From CALMFG01 sp963674805 (GTDB lineage: Bacteria; Bacillota; Clostridia; Christensenellales; CALMFG01), in assembly GCA_963674805.2 (NCBI GenBank), contig CAXXNY010000006.1, positions 162,112-226,111 of the forward strand: a stretch of 64,000 nt of DNA, read 5' to 3'. The first letter of the stretch is position 1, and the number at the start of each line of letters is the position of its first letter. The position numbers and the translations under genes were made by a program. The notes under the pieces are model-generated. The model saw only the letters and a program-made list of their open reading frames with translations. It did not search any database and was not told the origin of the DNA. Positions 42,615-50,594 of the stretch are shown piece by piece.

Positions 42615-44424
42615 AGCATTAAGCGCAGTATGCGACATTGATTTTCCAACCCATAAATACGCGTTTGAAGTTATCCAAGGCAAGCGCGTGGTGTGCATCT
42701 GGGAGCGGCTTTCATGCGAGCGGCACTTAAAGGATTTACTGCGGCAGGATACGGACGGATTTCCGTATGTATTTGATGAATCGCGCGCTGACCGGATATT
42801 CCGCTGGTTCAGTGTGGCATGCGTGCATGTCCGCGGCGTGTTCACGGGACAGAATATTGAGCTGCTGCCCTTCCAGAAATATGATTACGGCTGTATCTTC
42901 GGCTGGGTGCGCGCGGACAGCGGCCGGCGGCGGTTTACGCACGCGTTTAACGAGATTGCCAGGGGACACGCTAAGTCAACAGGGCAGTCAGGGATTGCGA
43001 CTTATGGGCTGTGTGGTGACTGCTACTACCCGCCGGGCCGGCCCGAACAAAGAGTATTCGAAATCAACCCGCATATCGAATGCGCGGCATACGATAAAGA
43101 ACAGGCAAAGATTGTTTGGGAAGATGCCAGGAGCATGGCATCCGAAAGCCCACGGATACGGAAGCAGGTTGATGTCGGCCGTGGATATATCCGGCATAAA
43201 GAACGCGGCGGGCATATTAACCCGTTATCAAAAGAGACGAAAAATAAAACCGGGTTGGCGCCGAGCATCGCGATCATTGATGAGTTCCACGAATGGAAGT
43301 CATATTCGATATACGGGAAAATCGAATCATCACTCGGTAAAAGGGCACAGTCACTGATTAATATCATTACGACTGCCGGGGAAGACGCGACAAACAGCCC
43401 GTGTAAACAAGAAGAGGAATTCTGCAAAAAGATTTTGTCCGGCGAAGTTGTTGATGAGAAATACTTTGTCAACATCAGACAGCTGGACAAGGGGGACAAT
43501 CCCCATGATAAAACGGTTTGGCCAAAACCCAATCCGATGCTTTCTGAGGATAATGAATATACACGGATCCTAAGGGAAGAGATCGAATCCGAGTACAACA
43601 AGGCATACGCCTCGGGGCTGATATCAAAAATCAATGAGTTTTTAACCATGCGCATGAATATGTGGCAGGCTGAAAGCGAAAAGAAATTTATGTCCGGATG
43701 TATGGACCAGTACCGGGCGCTTGGGATTCCGAGAGATGAGTTCTTAACGCTGGTCAAAGGGCGCAAGTGCTATAACGGGCTTGACCTTTCTAGGACGATT
43801 GACCTGACCGGCTCCGGTTATGTTTTTAATTTGGATGACGGACGCGTCGCGGTGACGGCGCATGGGTTTATCCCGGAAGACCGGGTAAAACAGCACGAAC
43901 ACAGCGACCGGGTGGAATACCGCGCATGGGCGAAACAGGGCTGGTGTACATTGACACCCGGGGCAACGGTTGATTATAAACTGGTGCTTGACCATATCCA
44001 TCGGATGGAAGCAGAGCAGGGCTGGCAGATGGCAGAAATCTGTTATGACCCGAAGAGCGCAGAATACCCGACGCAGGACTTAGAGCGTGACGGGTATACC
44101 CGGGTTGAGATTCGCCAGATGATGAGCGACTTATCCGAGCCGACCAAATGGTTCCGGACGCTGGTGCTGGAGGGGAAGCTGGTGCACGATGGGAGCCCGC
44201 TGCTTGAGTGGTGTGTGTCTAATGCAATGGAGATATCGGATACGAACGAGAACATCAAACTCAGCAAAAAGAACAAAGACGATACCCAGCGGATTGACCT
44301 TCTGGCAGCCGTAATTAACGCATTGGTGCGGGCAATGGCCAACGCACACGAAGCGGAACCGGAAGAATTAACGGAGGAATCGATTGAAGCATTCTATAAA
44401 GAAGGATCGGGGCAGGAGGAATAG
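42598..44424 (+). CDS. Terminase large subunit
   Basis: 608 residues from the ATG MTFSREA; earlier in-frame ATGs lie inside the small subunit gene. ATPase motor with an atypical P-loop region ARGHAKSTGQSG (about residues 121-132), Walker B-like IIDEFHEW (about 228), and a C-terminal nuclease with the GLDLSRTIDLTG motif near residue 400. DNA translocation and cutting into proheads. Confidence 0.93.
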   Translation: MTFSREALSAVCDIDFPTHKYAFEVIQGKRVVCIWERLSCERHLKDLLRQDTDGFPYVFDESRADRIFRWFSVACVHVRGVFTGQNIELLPFQKYDYGCIFGWVRADSGRRRFTHAFNEIARGHAKSTGQSGIATYGLCGDCYYPPGRPEQRVFEINPHIECAAYDKEQAKIVWEDARSMASESPRIRKQVDVGRGYIRHKERGGHINPLSKETKNKTGLAPSIAIIDEFHEWKSYSIYGKIESSLGKRAQSLINIITTAGEDATNSPCKQEEEFCKKILSGEVVDEKYFVNIRQLDKGDNPHDKTVWPKPNPMLSEDNEYTRILREEIESEYNKAYASGLISKINEFLTMRMNMWQAESEKKFMSGCMDQYRALGIPRDEFLTLVKGRKCYNGLDLSRTIDLTGSGYVFNLDDGRVAVTAHGFIPEDRVKQHEHSDRVEYRAWAKQGWCTLTPGATVDYKLVLDHIHRMEAEQGWQMAEICYDPKSAEYPTQDLERDGYTRVEIRQMMSDLSEPTKWFRTLVLEGKLVHDGSPLLEWCVSNAMEISDTNENIKLSKKNKDDTQRIDLLAAVINALVRAMANAHEAEPEELTEESIEAFYKEGSGQEE

Positions 44425-44566
44425 CTGGCCTGAAGTATTAATAACGATTGGAATTTTGGGTGCGGTGATCATCACCGCATTTTTAAATCTTATTTTAGCC
44501 GGATATCTGTTCTGTGCGCTGCTTACAGGTACAGGATTGTTTATCGCGGTATTTGGCAGGAGGTGA
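44384..44566 (+). CDS. Small two-TM membrane protein overlapping terminase end
   Basis: 60 residues, TTG start with GGAGG five bases upstream. Basic N terminus, then hydrophobic segments (about 16-38 and 40-56). It shares 41 bp with the terminase gene and 4 bp with the portal gene. Not recognised; small hydrophobic proteins at this position occur in other phages. Confidence 0.55.
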   Translation: MKHSIKKDRGRRNSWPEVLITIGILGAVIITAFLNLILAGYLFCALLTGTGLFIAVFGRR

Positions 44567-45822
44567 TCAGTATCGAGTTATTTGGAATGAGCATCCGGTC
44601 ACCGGCCATTCAAAGCGCAATCAGCTTAAGCGACTCTGAGTTTTTAAGCTATTTCGGGATTGAAACCGAGGGGCTGACCCGAAAAGAAATCAATGAAATC
44701 ACATATTTTGTCTGTTTAAAGCATTTATCCGAAAGCGTTGCGAAGCTGCCAATCAGGCAGTACACCATGTCCGAAAAGCGCGGCCGTGAGCGGGTGGTTG
44801 ATGAGGACATGGAACGGGTTTTAAACATTGAGCCGAACCCGTACATGACAGCGTCAGACTTTTGGCGGGCAATCGAATTAAACCGGAATCATTACGGCAA
44901 TGGTTATGCGCTGATTAAGTGGTATACCTACGGTCCTAAAAAAGGACGCCTTAAAAGCCTGTGGGTGCTGGACAGCAACGCGGTGACCATGTATGTGGAT
45001 GATGCCGGGTGGCTGAATAAGAAAAACGCGGTTTGGTATGAATATAAAGAGAACGGTAAAGCGTGGATATTGAGTCCGAGGGAAGTGCTGCACTTTAAAT
45101 CCAGCACGACGTTTAACGGACTTGTTGGTATTGCGGTCCGGGATATCCTAAAAACGCAGATTATGACCGCCAACCACGCAGAAGACTATCTGAACAAACT
45201 TTACAGGGGCAATATGTTCGGTGGCAAGATCATTCTGCAATACACCGGCGATTTGAACCGGTCGGCAAAGGATACACTGATTAAGAATACCGAGCGGTAT
45301 GCGAACTCGGTGGGCACCGGGAAATTCCTGCCGATACCGATGGGCGTCAAAGCTGAAGCAATGGACATGAAACTGTCGGACGCTGAGTTTACCGTCTTGA
45401 ACAAGCTGCACGCGCTACAGATTGCATCGGCGTTTGGGATTAAACCGAATATTTTAAATAACTACGAGAAGTCCAGTTATTCGAATTCGGAAACCCAGCA
45501 GCTTGACTTTTATATCAATTCGCTGATGCCGGTGATCAAGGGATACAAGGAAGAACTGTCCAGGAAACTGCTGTACCGGGGCTTTTTGGAGCACGACTCC
45601 AAAGAGCTGTTCAAGCTGGATCCGGTGAAGCAGATGAATGTCTTAAAACAAGGCATGAATAACTTCATGATCACGGCAAACGAAGCAAGGGAAGAATTAG
45701 GCTATGCCTATATTGACCATCCGAAAGCTGACCTTTTGATGGGCAATGGTAACTATATCACGCTGGACCAGGTGGGCGAGCAGCAGAAAGGAGAAACGAA
45801 TGCCCAAAATACTGAATCTTAA
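44563..45822 (+). CDS. Phage portal protein (HK97 type)
   Basis: 419 residues as drawn from GTG 44563; the SD AGGAGGTGAT overlaps this codon, so the real start may be a downstream codon near ATG 44587. The portal fold is visible: KLPIRQYTM..., EPNPYMTASDFW, NHYGNGYALIKW, LSPREVLHFKSST, ALQIASAFGIKPNIL and the C-terminal ANEAREELG. The dodecameric portal seats the motor. Confidence 0.9.
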   Translation: MISIELFGMSIRSPAIQSAISLSDSEFLSYFGIETEGLTRKEINEITYFVCLKHLSESVAKLPIRQYTMSEKRGRERVVDEDMERVLNIEPNPYMTASDFWRAIELNRNHYGNGYALIKWYTYGPKKGRLKSLWVLDSNAVTMYVDDAGWLNKKNAVWYEYKENGKAWILSPREVLHFKSSTTFNGLVGIAVRDILKTQIMTANHAEDYLNKLYRGNMFGGKIILQYTGDLNRSAKDTLIKNTERYANSVGTGKFLPIPMGVKAEAMDMKLSDAEFTVLNKLHALQIASAFGIKPNILNNYEKSSYSNSETQQLDFYINSLMPVIKGYKEELSRKLLYRGFLEHDSKELFKLDPVKQMNVLKQGMNNFMITANEAREELGYAYIDHPKADLLMGNGNYITLDQVGEQQKGETNAQNTES

Positions 45823-46516
45823 AACAGATAAAGAGCGCGGGACGCTGGAGATTAAAAACCAGACGGCAATTTCCGCGGACTTATGTGTTTACGGATACAT
45901 CTCGGACTCAAAATGGGACAACGAGACTGTTATACCCGCGGACGTAAAGGCTTTGCTTGATGAGATTAAAGACGTTAAGACTTTAAACATTTATATCAAT
46001 TCAGGCGGCGGGTCTGTGTTTGCCGGGATGGCAATCTACAATATGCTGAAACGCTGCAAGGCAGAAAAGATCGTGTATGTGGACGGCATTGCGGCGAGTA
46101 TTGCGTCGGTGATTGCGTTTTGCGGAGATCAGCTGGTCATTCCATCGAATGCATACATGATGATTCACAAGGCATGGACGCTAGCGATCGGCAATTCGGA
46201 CGAAATGCTGCAGACAGCTGAAATGCTTGAGACGATTGATCAAGGCATCTTGGGTGTGTATGAGGAGAATCTCAAAGACGGTGTATCAGCTGAAGACATC
46301 AAGCAGATGGTTGAGGCTGAGACATGGATGACCGGGGAAACGGCAGCCGAATACTTCAATATCACGGTGACCGAGGCCAACGAAGCCGCGGCATATACCG
46401 GACCGTTGAATTATCAGAACATACCCGAAGGACTGAAACGGGAAAAGCCGAAAGACACGGCAAAGGAAAAACAAAAGCAGGCCTTGGCAAGGCTGAAACT
46501 GGCATTAGACCTCTAG
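45800..46516 (+). CDS. ClpP-like prohead protease
   Basis: 238 residues from ATG 45800 with AAAGGAG. ClpP/SppA-type fold: TLNIYINSGGGSVFAGMAIYN, VDGIAASIASVIAFCGD with catalytic Ser (AASIAS), and VIPSNAYMMIHKAW with catalytic His. Processes the capsid delta domain. Overlaps the portal gene by 23 bp. Confidence 0.92.
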   Translation: MPKILNLKTDKERGTLEIKNQTAISADLCVYGYISDSKWDNETVIPADVKALLDEIKDVKTLNIYINSGGGSVFAGMAIYNMLKRCKAEKIVYVDGIAASIASVIAFCGDQLVIPSNAYMMIHKAWTLAIGNSDEMLQTAEMLETIDQGILGVYEENLKDGVSAEDIKQMVEAETWMTGETAAEYFNITVTEANEAAAYTGPLNYQNIPEGLKREKPKDTAKEKQKQALARLKLALDL

Positions 46517-46557
46517 TGCCTTATATTTTACTTAATATTTGAAAGGAAGAAAAAACA

Positions 46558-47719
46558 GTGAACAAATTATTGGAACTGAACGCGAAGATGGATGATCTTC
46601 GAAAAGAGATTGAAGGCTTCACCGATGAAACGCCCATTGAAACCATTGAAGCCAAGCATAAGGAGCTTAAGAAACTGAAAGCCGAGATTATGCTGATTGA
46701 GGAATTGGAAGAGGACGCAAAAGCTAAAGTGGTGGTCTCTGGAGACGGCAAGACCTATACGGCGATGCGCGCCGATCAGGACGGAGAGGAGCAGGAGGAT
46801 GTACGGGCGTCCAAGAAATACGCGAACGCGTTCTATACCTACATCAGAAATCAGGCGTTGTCGCCTGACCAGCATCAGATTTTAGGCGCCATCAGTTCGA
46901 CGGGCGTACCGATACCGAAGTCTTTCCAGGACAAACTGGTCATCGCGCTGGAAAACAACAATGTGATGCGCTCACTCGCAACCATTATCCAGACAGAGAC
47001 CGACAAGGATATCCCGTTTGTTGCCTCTCACGGCACCGCGGAATGGACGGACGAAAGCACAGACTTCCATGACTCTGACCCGGGATTTGATGTGATCACG
47101 CTGTCGGCATACAAGCTGACAAGAATCGTGAAGGTGCCGGAAGAAGTACTGGAAGATGTCACCTTTGATTTAGAAGGCTATCTGGTGCAGTCGTTCGCGC
47201 AGACTTTTGCAGTGCCGGAAGAAGCGGCGTATGTCGTGGGTGACGGCAACAAAAAGCCCAAAGGCGTGATGATCGACGGACAGATCGGAAAGACCGCGGA
47301 AAGCACCATCGCAATCACGGCCGACGATATCATTGACCTGTATTACTCGCTGAAGCGCGTCTATCGCAAAAAGGCCACCTGGCTGATGAACGATGAAACC
47401 GTTAAGGCTGTCAGGAAAGCTGAAAGACGGAGACGGCAACTACCTGTGGGCGCAGGGACTCGGCGCAGAACCCGAGACCATATTGGGACGTCCGGTTGAA
47501 ACCACAGATGCGGCACCGACGATTGCGGCAGCGGCCAAAATCATGGCGTTCGGCGACATATCCTTTTACATGATCGGAGACCGGAGCTCAAGGCGTTTCC
47601 AGCGCTTAAGTGAGCTGTTTGCCGCTAAAGGCCAGATCGGCTTTAGAGGGTATGAACGAACCGACGGCAAGCTGATTTTACCTGAAGCAGTAAAAGTGCT
47701 GGCAATGGCAGCGGAATAA
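46558..47719 (+). pseudogene. Major capsid protein (HK97 family), frameshifted
   Basis: GTG start with AGGAAG. N-terminal delta/scaffold-like coiled coil (about 1-85), then the HK97 fold (NVMRSLATIIQTETDKDIPFVASHG, WTDESTDFHD). The first frame stops at 47499 after VKAVRK is followed by arginine-rich nonsense; the second frame, open from 47393 to 47719, continues with LKDGDGNYLWAQGLGAEPETILGRPV...DISFYMIGD. One extra base in AGGAAAGCTG at about 47421-47427 explains the break; a corrected protein would be about 386 residues, the normal length. Real mutation, or assembly error. Confidence 0.9.
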
Positions 47720-47731
47720 AGGAGGTAAACC

Positions 47732-47890
47732 ATGAAAATTAAAATGCTGGAATCATGCGCGGGAACGCGCTTTTCTTATGCCAAAGGTGCGACGCTGGAT
47801 GTGCCGGACAAGATTGGCAAGGACCTTGTTAAGGCCGGATATGCGGAAAGCGTCGAGGGAAAGAGCAAAGCATCAGATGGTAAGCAGTAA
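47732..47890 (+). CDS. Small phage head protein, 52 residues
   Basis: MKIKMLESCAGTRFSYAKGATLDVPDKIGKDLVKAGYAESVEGKS..., with a GGAGG site before the ATG; the pattern of small decoration/head proteins between capsid and connector genes. Its TAA overlaps the next ATG by one base. Confidence 0.75.
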   Translation: MKIKMLESCAGTRFSYAKGATLDVPDKIGKDLVKAGYAESVEGKSKASDGKQ

Positions 47891-48174
47891 TGGCTATTAT
47901 CACCCGGGAGCTGGCTAAGAATTACTTAAAAGTTGACACCGATGATGATAATGACCTGATTGATATGCAAATCTCAGCCGCTGAAAAATACTTAACGAAC
48001 GCCACAGGGAAGGAATATACCGGCGACGACATCTTGGCAAAACTGTATTGCTTAATGCTGGTTCAGCATCTGTATGATAACCGGACGCTGGTGATAACCG
48101 GAAATGAAAATTTAAGCACAACTGCATCGGCGATTATGCTGCAGTTACAGTGTGAAGTGGATGAGACGATTTAG
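47890..48174 (+). CDS. Head-tail connector protein (gp6-like)
   Basis: 94 residues, helical: AIITRELAKNYLKVDTDDDNDLIDMQISAAEKYLTNATG..., the signature of DUF/gp6-like connector proteins. Ring between portal and tail. Confidence 0.85.
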   Translation: MAIITRELAKNYLKVDTDDDNDLIDMQISAAEKYLTNATGKEYTGDDILAKLYCLMLVQHLYDNRTLVITGNENLSTTASAIMLQLQCEVDETI

Positions 48175-48180
48175 GAGAAG

Positions 48181-48399
48181 ATGATGGCTAAGAACGGATC
48201 TGATACAAAAGAAAAAACGACGATGGCCGATATCACCGAAGTGAAACATACGGACGATACGATCGTCTTCAAAGTCAACAAGCCGGTTTCAAAAAAACGG
48301 TTTGAATTGATCGATGAGATGGTCCGAAGCCAGGAGAAAAAGAGCGGACTTAAAATTGTGCTGATGCCGTATTCATGTGACCTGGAGGAGCCAAAGTGA
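48181..48399 (+). CDS. Hypothetical phage structural-region protein
   Basis: 72 residues. ITEVKHTDDTIVFKVNKPVSKKRFELIDEMV... is a known type of small unassigned protein between connector genes. ATG at 48181 or 48184 (GGAGAAG upstream). Overlaps the next gene by 4 bp. Confidence 0.55.
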   Translation: MMAKNGSDTKEKTTMADITEVKHTDDTIVFKVNKPVSKKRFELIDEMVRSQEKKSGLKIVLMPYSCDLEEPK

Positions 48400-48758
48400 G
48401 AAACATGGCGAAACGGCTTAATCCTGGAAGCTTAAATAAACGGGTATCGATCTACCGGCCGGACCCGGAATCCAGCGACGGCGCCGGCGGGCGCGAAGAC
48501 AACTGGGCGACTAAAGCCGGCTGGCTTAAGGTGTGTGACCTTTGGGCATCCATACGCCCGGCAGGTGAGCGTGCGGTTACCTTTGCCGGACAAATGGGCG
48601 TGGAGATCACGCACACGGTCTTAATCCGGTACCGGGATGATATCAACGAAGCGAACGTCATTGATTTTAACGGCCGGAAGCTGGATATTAAGACCATCCG
48701 TAATTTTGACGAGGCGGACACGCTGTTGCAGCTAATGTGCTTTGAAAGGAAACCATAA
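48396..48758 (+). CDS. Phage head closure protein (head-tail adaptor)
   Basis: 120 residues from GTG 48396, or 117 from ATG 48405. Pattern LNPGSLNKRVSIYRPDP...GAGGREDNWATKAG...WASIRPAGERAVTF and HTVLIRYRDDINEANVI is the SPP1 gp16/DUF-type head closure family. Confidence 0.85.
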   Translation: MRNMAKRLNPGSLNKRVSIYRPDPESSDGAGGREDNWATKAGWLKVCDLWASIRPAGERAVTFAGQMGVEITHTVLIRYRDDINEANVIDFNGRKLDIKTIRNFDEADTLLQLMCFERKP

Positions 48759-49192
48759 TGGCAAATGATTCTGTAGTCATCGTCGAGGGTATCGACAAGA
48801 CAGTAGAAAAGATGTGGAAGTACAACCTTGATTTCTACAACAGGGCAAGGAAAATCACGCAGCAGGCATCCAAAACGGTAGAGCAGGAGTTCAGGGCGCG
48901 GGCGCCGGTCGGCAAGACGGGGAATCTTCGCAATTCCATCAAGGCGAAAAATATATTAAACCGCGGGGAAGGGCCGGCATACACCGTCATGCCGAGGCGC
49001 AGACGCTCCGGCCAGTACAAGGGGTATCACCGGGCGATGGTCACGTACGGGACGGCACCGAGAACGCAAAAATCGGGCAGGCGTACCGGCATCATGCCGG
49101 GTAATGACTTCACCCAAGGCGTCGGCCGGACAGCGGATGCACAGTTTAACGCACAACTAAAAGCGGAGGCAGCACGCGATGTCTATATTTGA
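48758..49192 (+). CDS. HK97 gp10 family tail-connector protein
   Basis: 144 residues. Central EQEFRARAPVGKTGNLRNSIKAK and the Gly/Arg-rich segment match the HK97 gp10-like tail-completion family. Starts on the last base of the previous stop codon. Confidence 0.85.
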   Translation: MANDSVVIVEGIDKTVEKMWKYNLDFYNRARKITQQASKTVEQEFRARAPVGKTGNLRNSIKAKNILNRGEGPAYTVMPRRRRSGQYKGYHRAMVTYGTAPRTQKSGRRTGIMPGNDFTQGVGRTADAQFNAQLKAEAARDVYI

Positions 49193-49550
49193 TTTACAAA
49201 AGAAGATTTATGCGGCCTTAAACATCAGCGCCATCACCGACACCGCATCCATCTATGATTTTATCCCGGAAACGGCGCCCATGCCGTTTGTGGTGATCGG
49301 CGATGATAAGGCGGAGAAGTGGCAGACAAAGACGAATGACGGCTGGGAGACCACATCCGCGATTCACGTCTGGGGCGCGGAAGAAAGCATGAAAACGGTC
49401 AAACAGCTACTTGAAGTAATTGAGACACTGTTGTCCGTTGACTTAAACGAGTTTAAATTCCACGGGGTCAATGCGGTCTCGGCGGAGCGCTATGACGTGG
49501 AATTTGTACACGGCAGAATTGAAGTGAAATACAAAGTAGAGGAGGATTAA
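49179..49550 (+). CDS. Tail completion protein (DUF3168-like)
   Basis: 123 residues, overlaps gp10 by 14 bp. LQKKIYAAL..., MPFVVIGDDKAEKW and the C-terminal VHGRIEVKYKVEE match the DUF3168 tail terminator type. Confidence 0.75.
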   Translation: MSIFDLQKKIYAALNISAITDTASIYDFIPETAPMPFVVIGDDKAEKWQTKTNDGWETTSAIHVWGAEESMKTVKQLLEVIETLLSVDLNEFKFHGVNAVSAERYDVEFVHGRIEVKYKVEED

Positions 49551-49551
49551 C

Positions 49552-49944
49552 ATGGCGAAAGTAAAAGGTGTCGATGTCTTAATCAAGATTGGCACAGTAA
49601 CGGTCGGCGGCCAGCGCGGCGCGACCCTGAACATCGCCGCAGACACCATTGACGTCACCACTAAAGACTCAAACGGCTGGAAGGAGAACGAACCCAGCTT
49701 TAAAGAATGGTCCATTGACTTTGACGGCCTTTGGGTGGTGGATGATGAAGGCCTTGCGGCTATCCGGAGCGCAATCTTAAACGGCACGACGGTCAGCGCC
49801 CTGGTATCGATGCCGAACGGGGATACCTACGGCGGCACAGCGATCGTAACCGAGTTCCCAATTGAAGCGCCGTATGATGACAACGTGACGTACTCCGGTG
49901 CATTAACTGGCAGCGGCGAATTGGCCTATACCGAAGCGGCGTAA
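49552..49944 (+). CDS. Major tail protein (TP901-1 family)
   Basis: 130 residues. GVDVLIKIGTVTVGGQRGATLNIAADTIDVTTKDSNGWKE... is the signature; it forms the tail tube. GGAGG before the ATG. Confidence 0.88.
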   Translation: MAKVKGVDVLIKIGTVTVGGQRGATLNIAADTIDVTTKDSNGWKENEPSFKEWSIDFDGLWVVDDEGLAAIRSAILNGTTVSALVSMPNGDTYGGTAIVTEFPIEAPYDDNVTYSGALTGSGELAYTEAA

Positions 49945-49957
49945 AGGAGCGTAAATA

Positions 49958-50281
49958 GTGGAAAAACAATGGGAAATGATACAGGCGGACAAACAGCGGC
50001 GGATCCGGTTTGACACCAATGCATTTTGCATGATGGAGGAAATCACCGGGAAGTCGCTTTCCGAGCTCAATGACCGGGCAGGTATCCGGGACATCCGGGC
50101 GATGCTGTTCTGCGGGCTCTTTTGGGAAGACGACCAGCTGACACTGGAAAAGACCGGCGATATCTTGGACATCATCATGCGGCGCGACGGGCTGGATGAG
50201 GTGACAAAGAAACTGGGGGCAGCATTGGAAGCCGCGACCGGCTCCATCTCAAAAAAAAAGCTGAAAAAGCTGAAACGCTGA
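49958..50281 (+). CDS. Tail assembly chaperone, short form (gpG-like)
   Basis: 107 residues, GTG start. Ends SISKKKLKKLKR at the slippery site. The frame -1 downstream is open and continues with SFDEAYKFYTGAIG, so a fused long form is made by programmed -1 frameshifting. The short and long forms coat the tape measure during tail assembly. Confidence 0.85.
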   Translation: MEKQWEMIQADKQRRIRFDTNAFCMMEEITGKSLSELNDRAGIRDIRAMLFCGLFWEDDQLTLEKTGDILDIIMRRDGLDEVTKKLGAALEAATGSISKKKLKKLKR

Positions 50282-50565
50282 GTTTTGACGAGGCATATAA
50301 GTTCTACACCGGCGCGATCGGGATGACACCCAAGGAATTCTTCAGCTCCACGCCGAATGAGCTCCATTTAAAAGCCGAAGGGTATTTTGAAGCGATGAAA
50401 CGGGATGCGGAGCTGTCGGCATACGTCACCAGCGTCGGTGTGAACAATGTCTTAAACAAGAAGAAAATAAAGCTGTGGGATCAAGACGGCTCCAAAACGA
50501 GCCAGAGTTCACTGGAAAGAAGAGAAACAGACCTTAAATACTTAAAAGAGAAATTCGGAGGATAA
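49958..50565 (+). CDS. Tail assembly chaperone, frameshifted long form (gpGT-like)
   Basis: Ribosomes slip back one base on a nine-A run (50251-50259, heptamer A AAA AAG at 50254-50260). The joined protein is about 202 residues; the T domain is the KFYTGAIGMTPKEFFSSTPNELHLKAEGYFEAMKRD region. A separate start at 50323 is less likely. Confidence 0.75.
50251..50260 (+). promoter_or_regulatory. Programmed -1 frameshift slippery site
   Basis: Nine A residues and a G, containing A AAA AAG in the correct phase (codons AAA AAG of the 0 frame), 19 bp before the 0-frame stop. Confidence 0.75.
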
Positions 50566-50594
50566 AGCGCAGATAAGATGCGCTTTTTTCATAC

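Noticed and set aside
43026..43766. 246-codon frame antisense to terminase
   Set aside because: Shadow frame inside a conserved motor gene.
47421..47427. Programmed frameshift in the capsid gene
   Set aside because: No slippery heptamer in the right phase and the split falls inside a conserved core; a mutation or sequencing error is simpler.
47393..47719. Separate gene starting within the capsid region
   Set aside because: The sequence is the C-terminal part of the HK97 capsid protein; it starts inside the conserved region, so it is the shifted second half.
50323..50565. Independent 80-residue gene after the tail chaperone
   Set aside because: The frame is open upstream through the slippery site; fusion by -1 frameshift explains it better.
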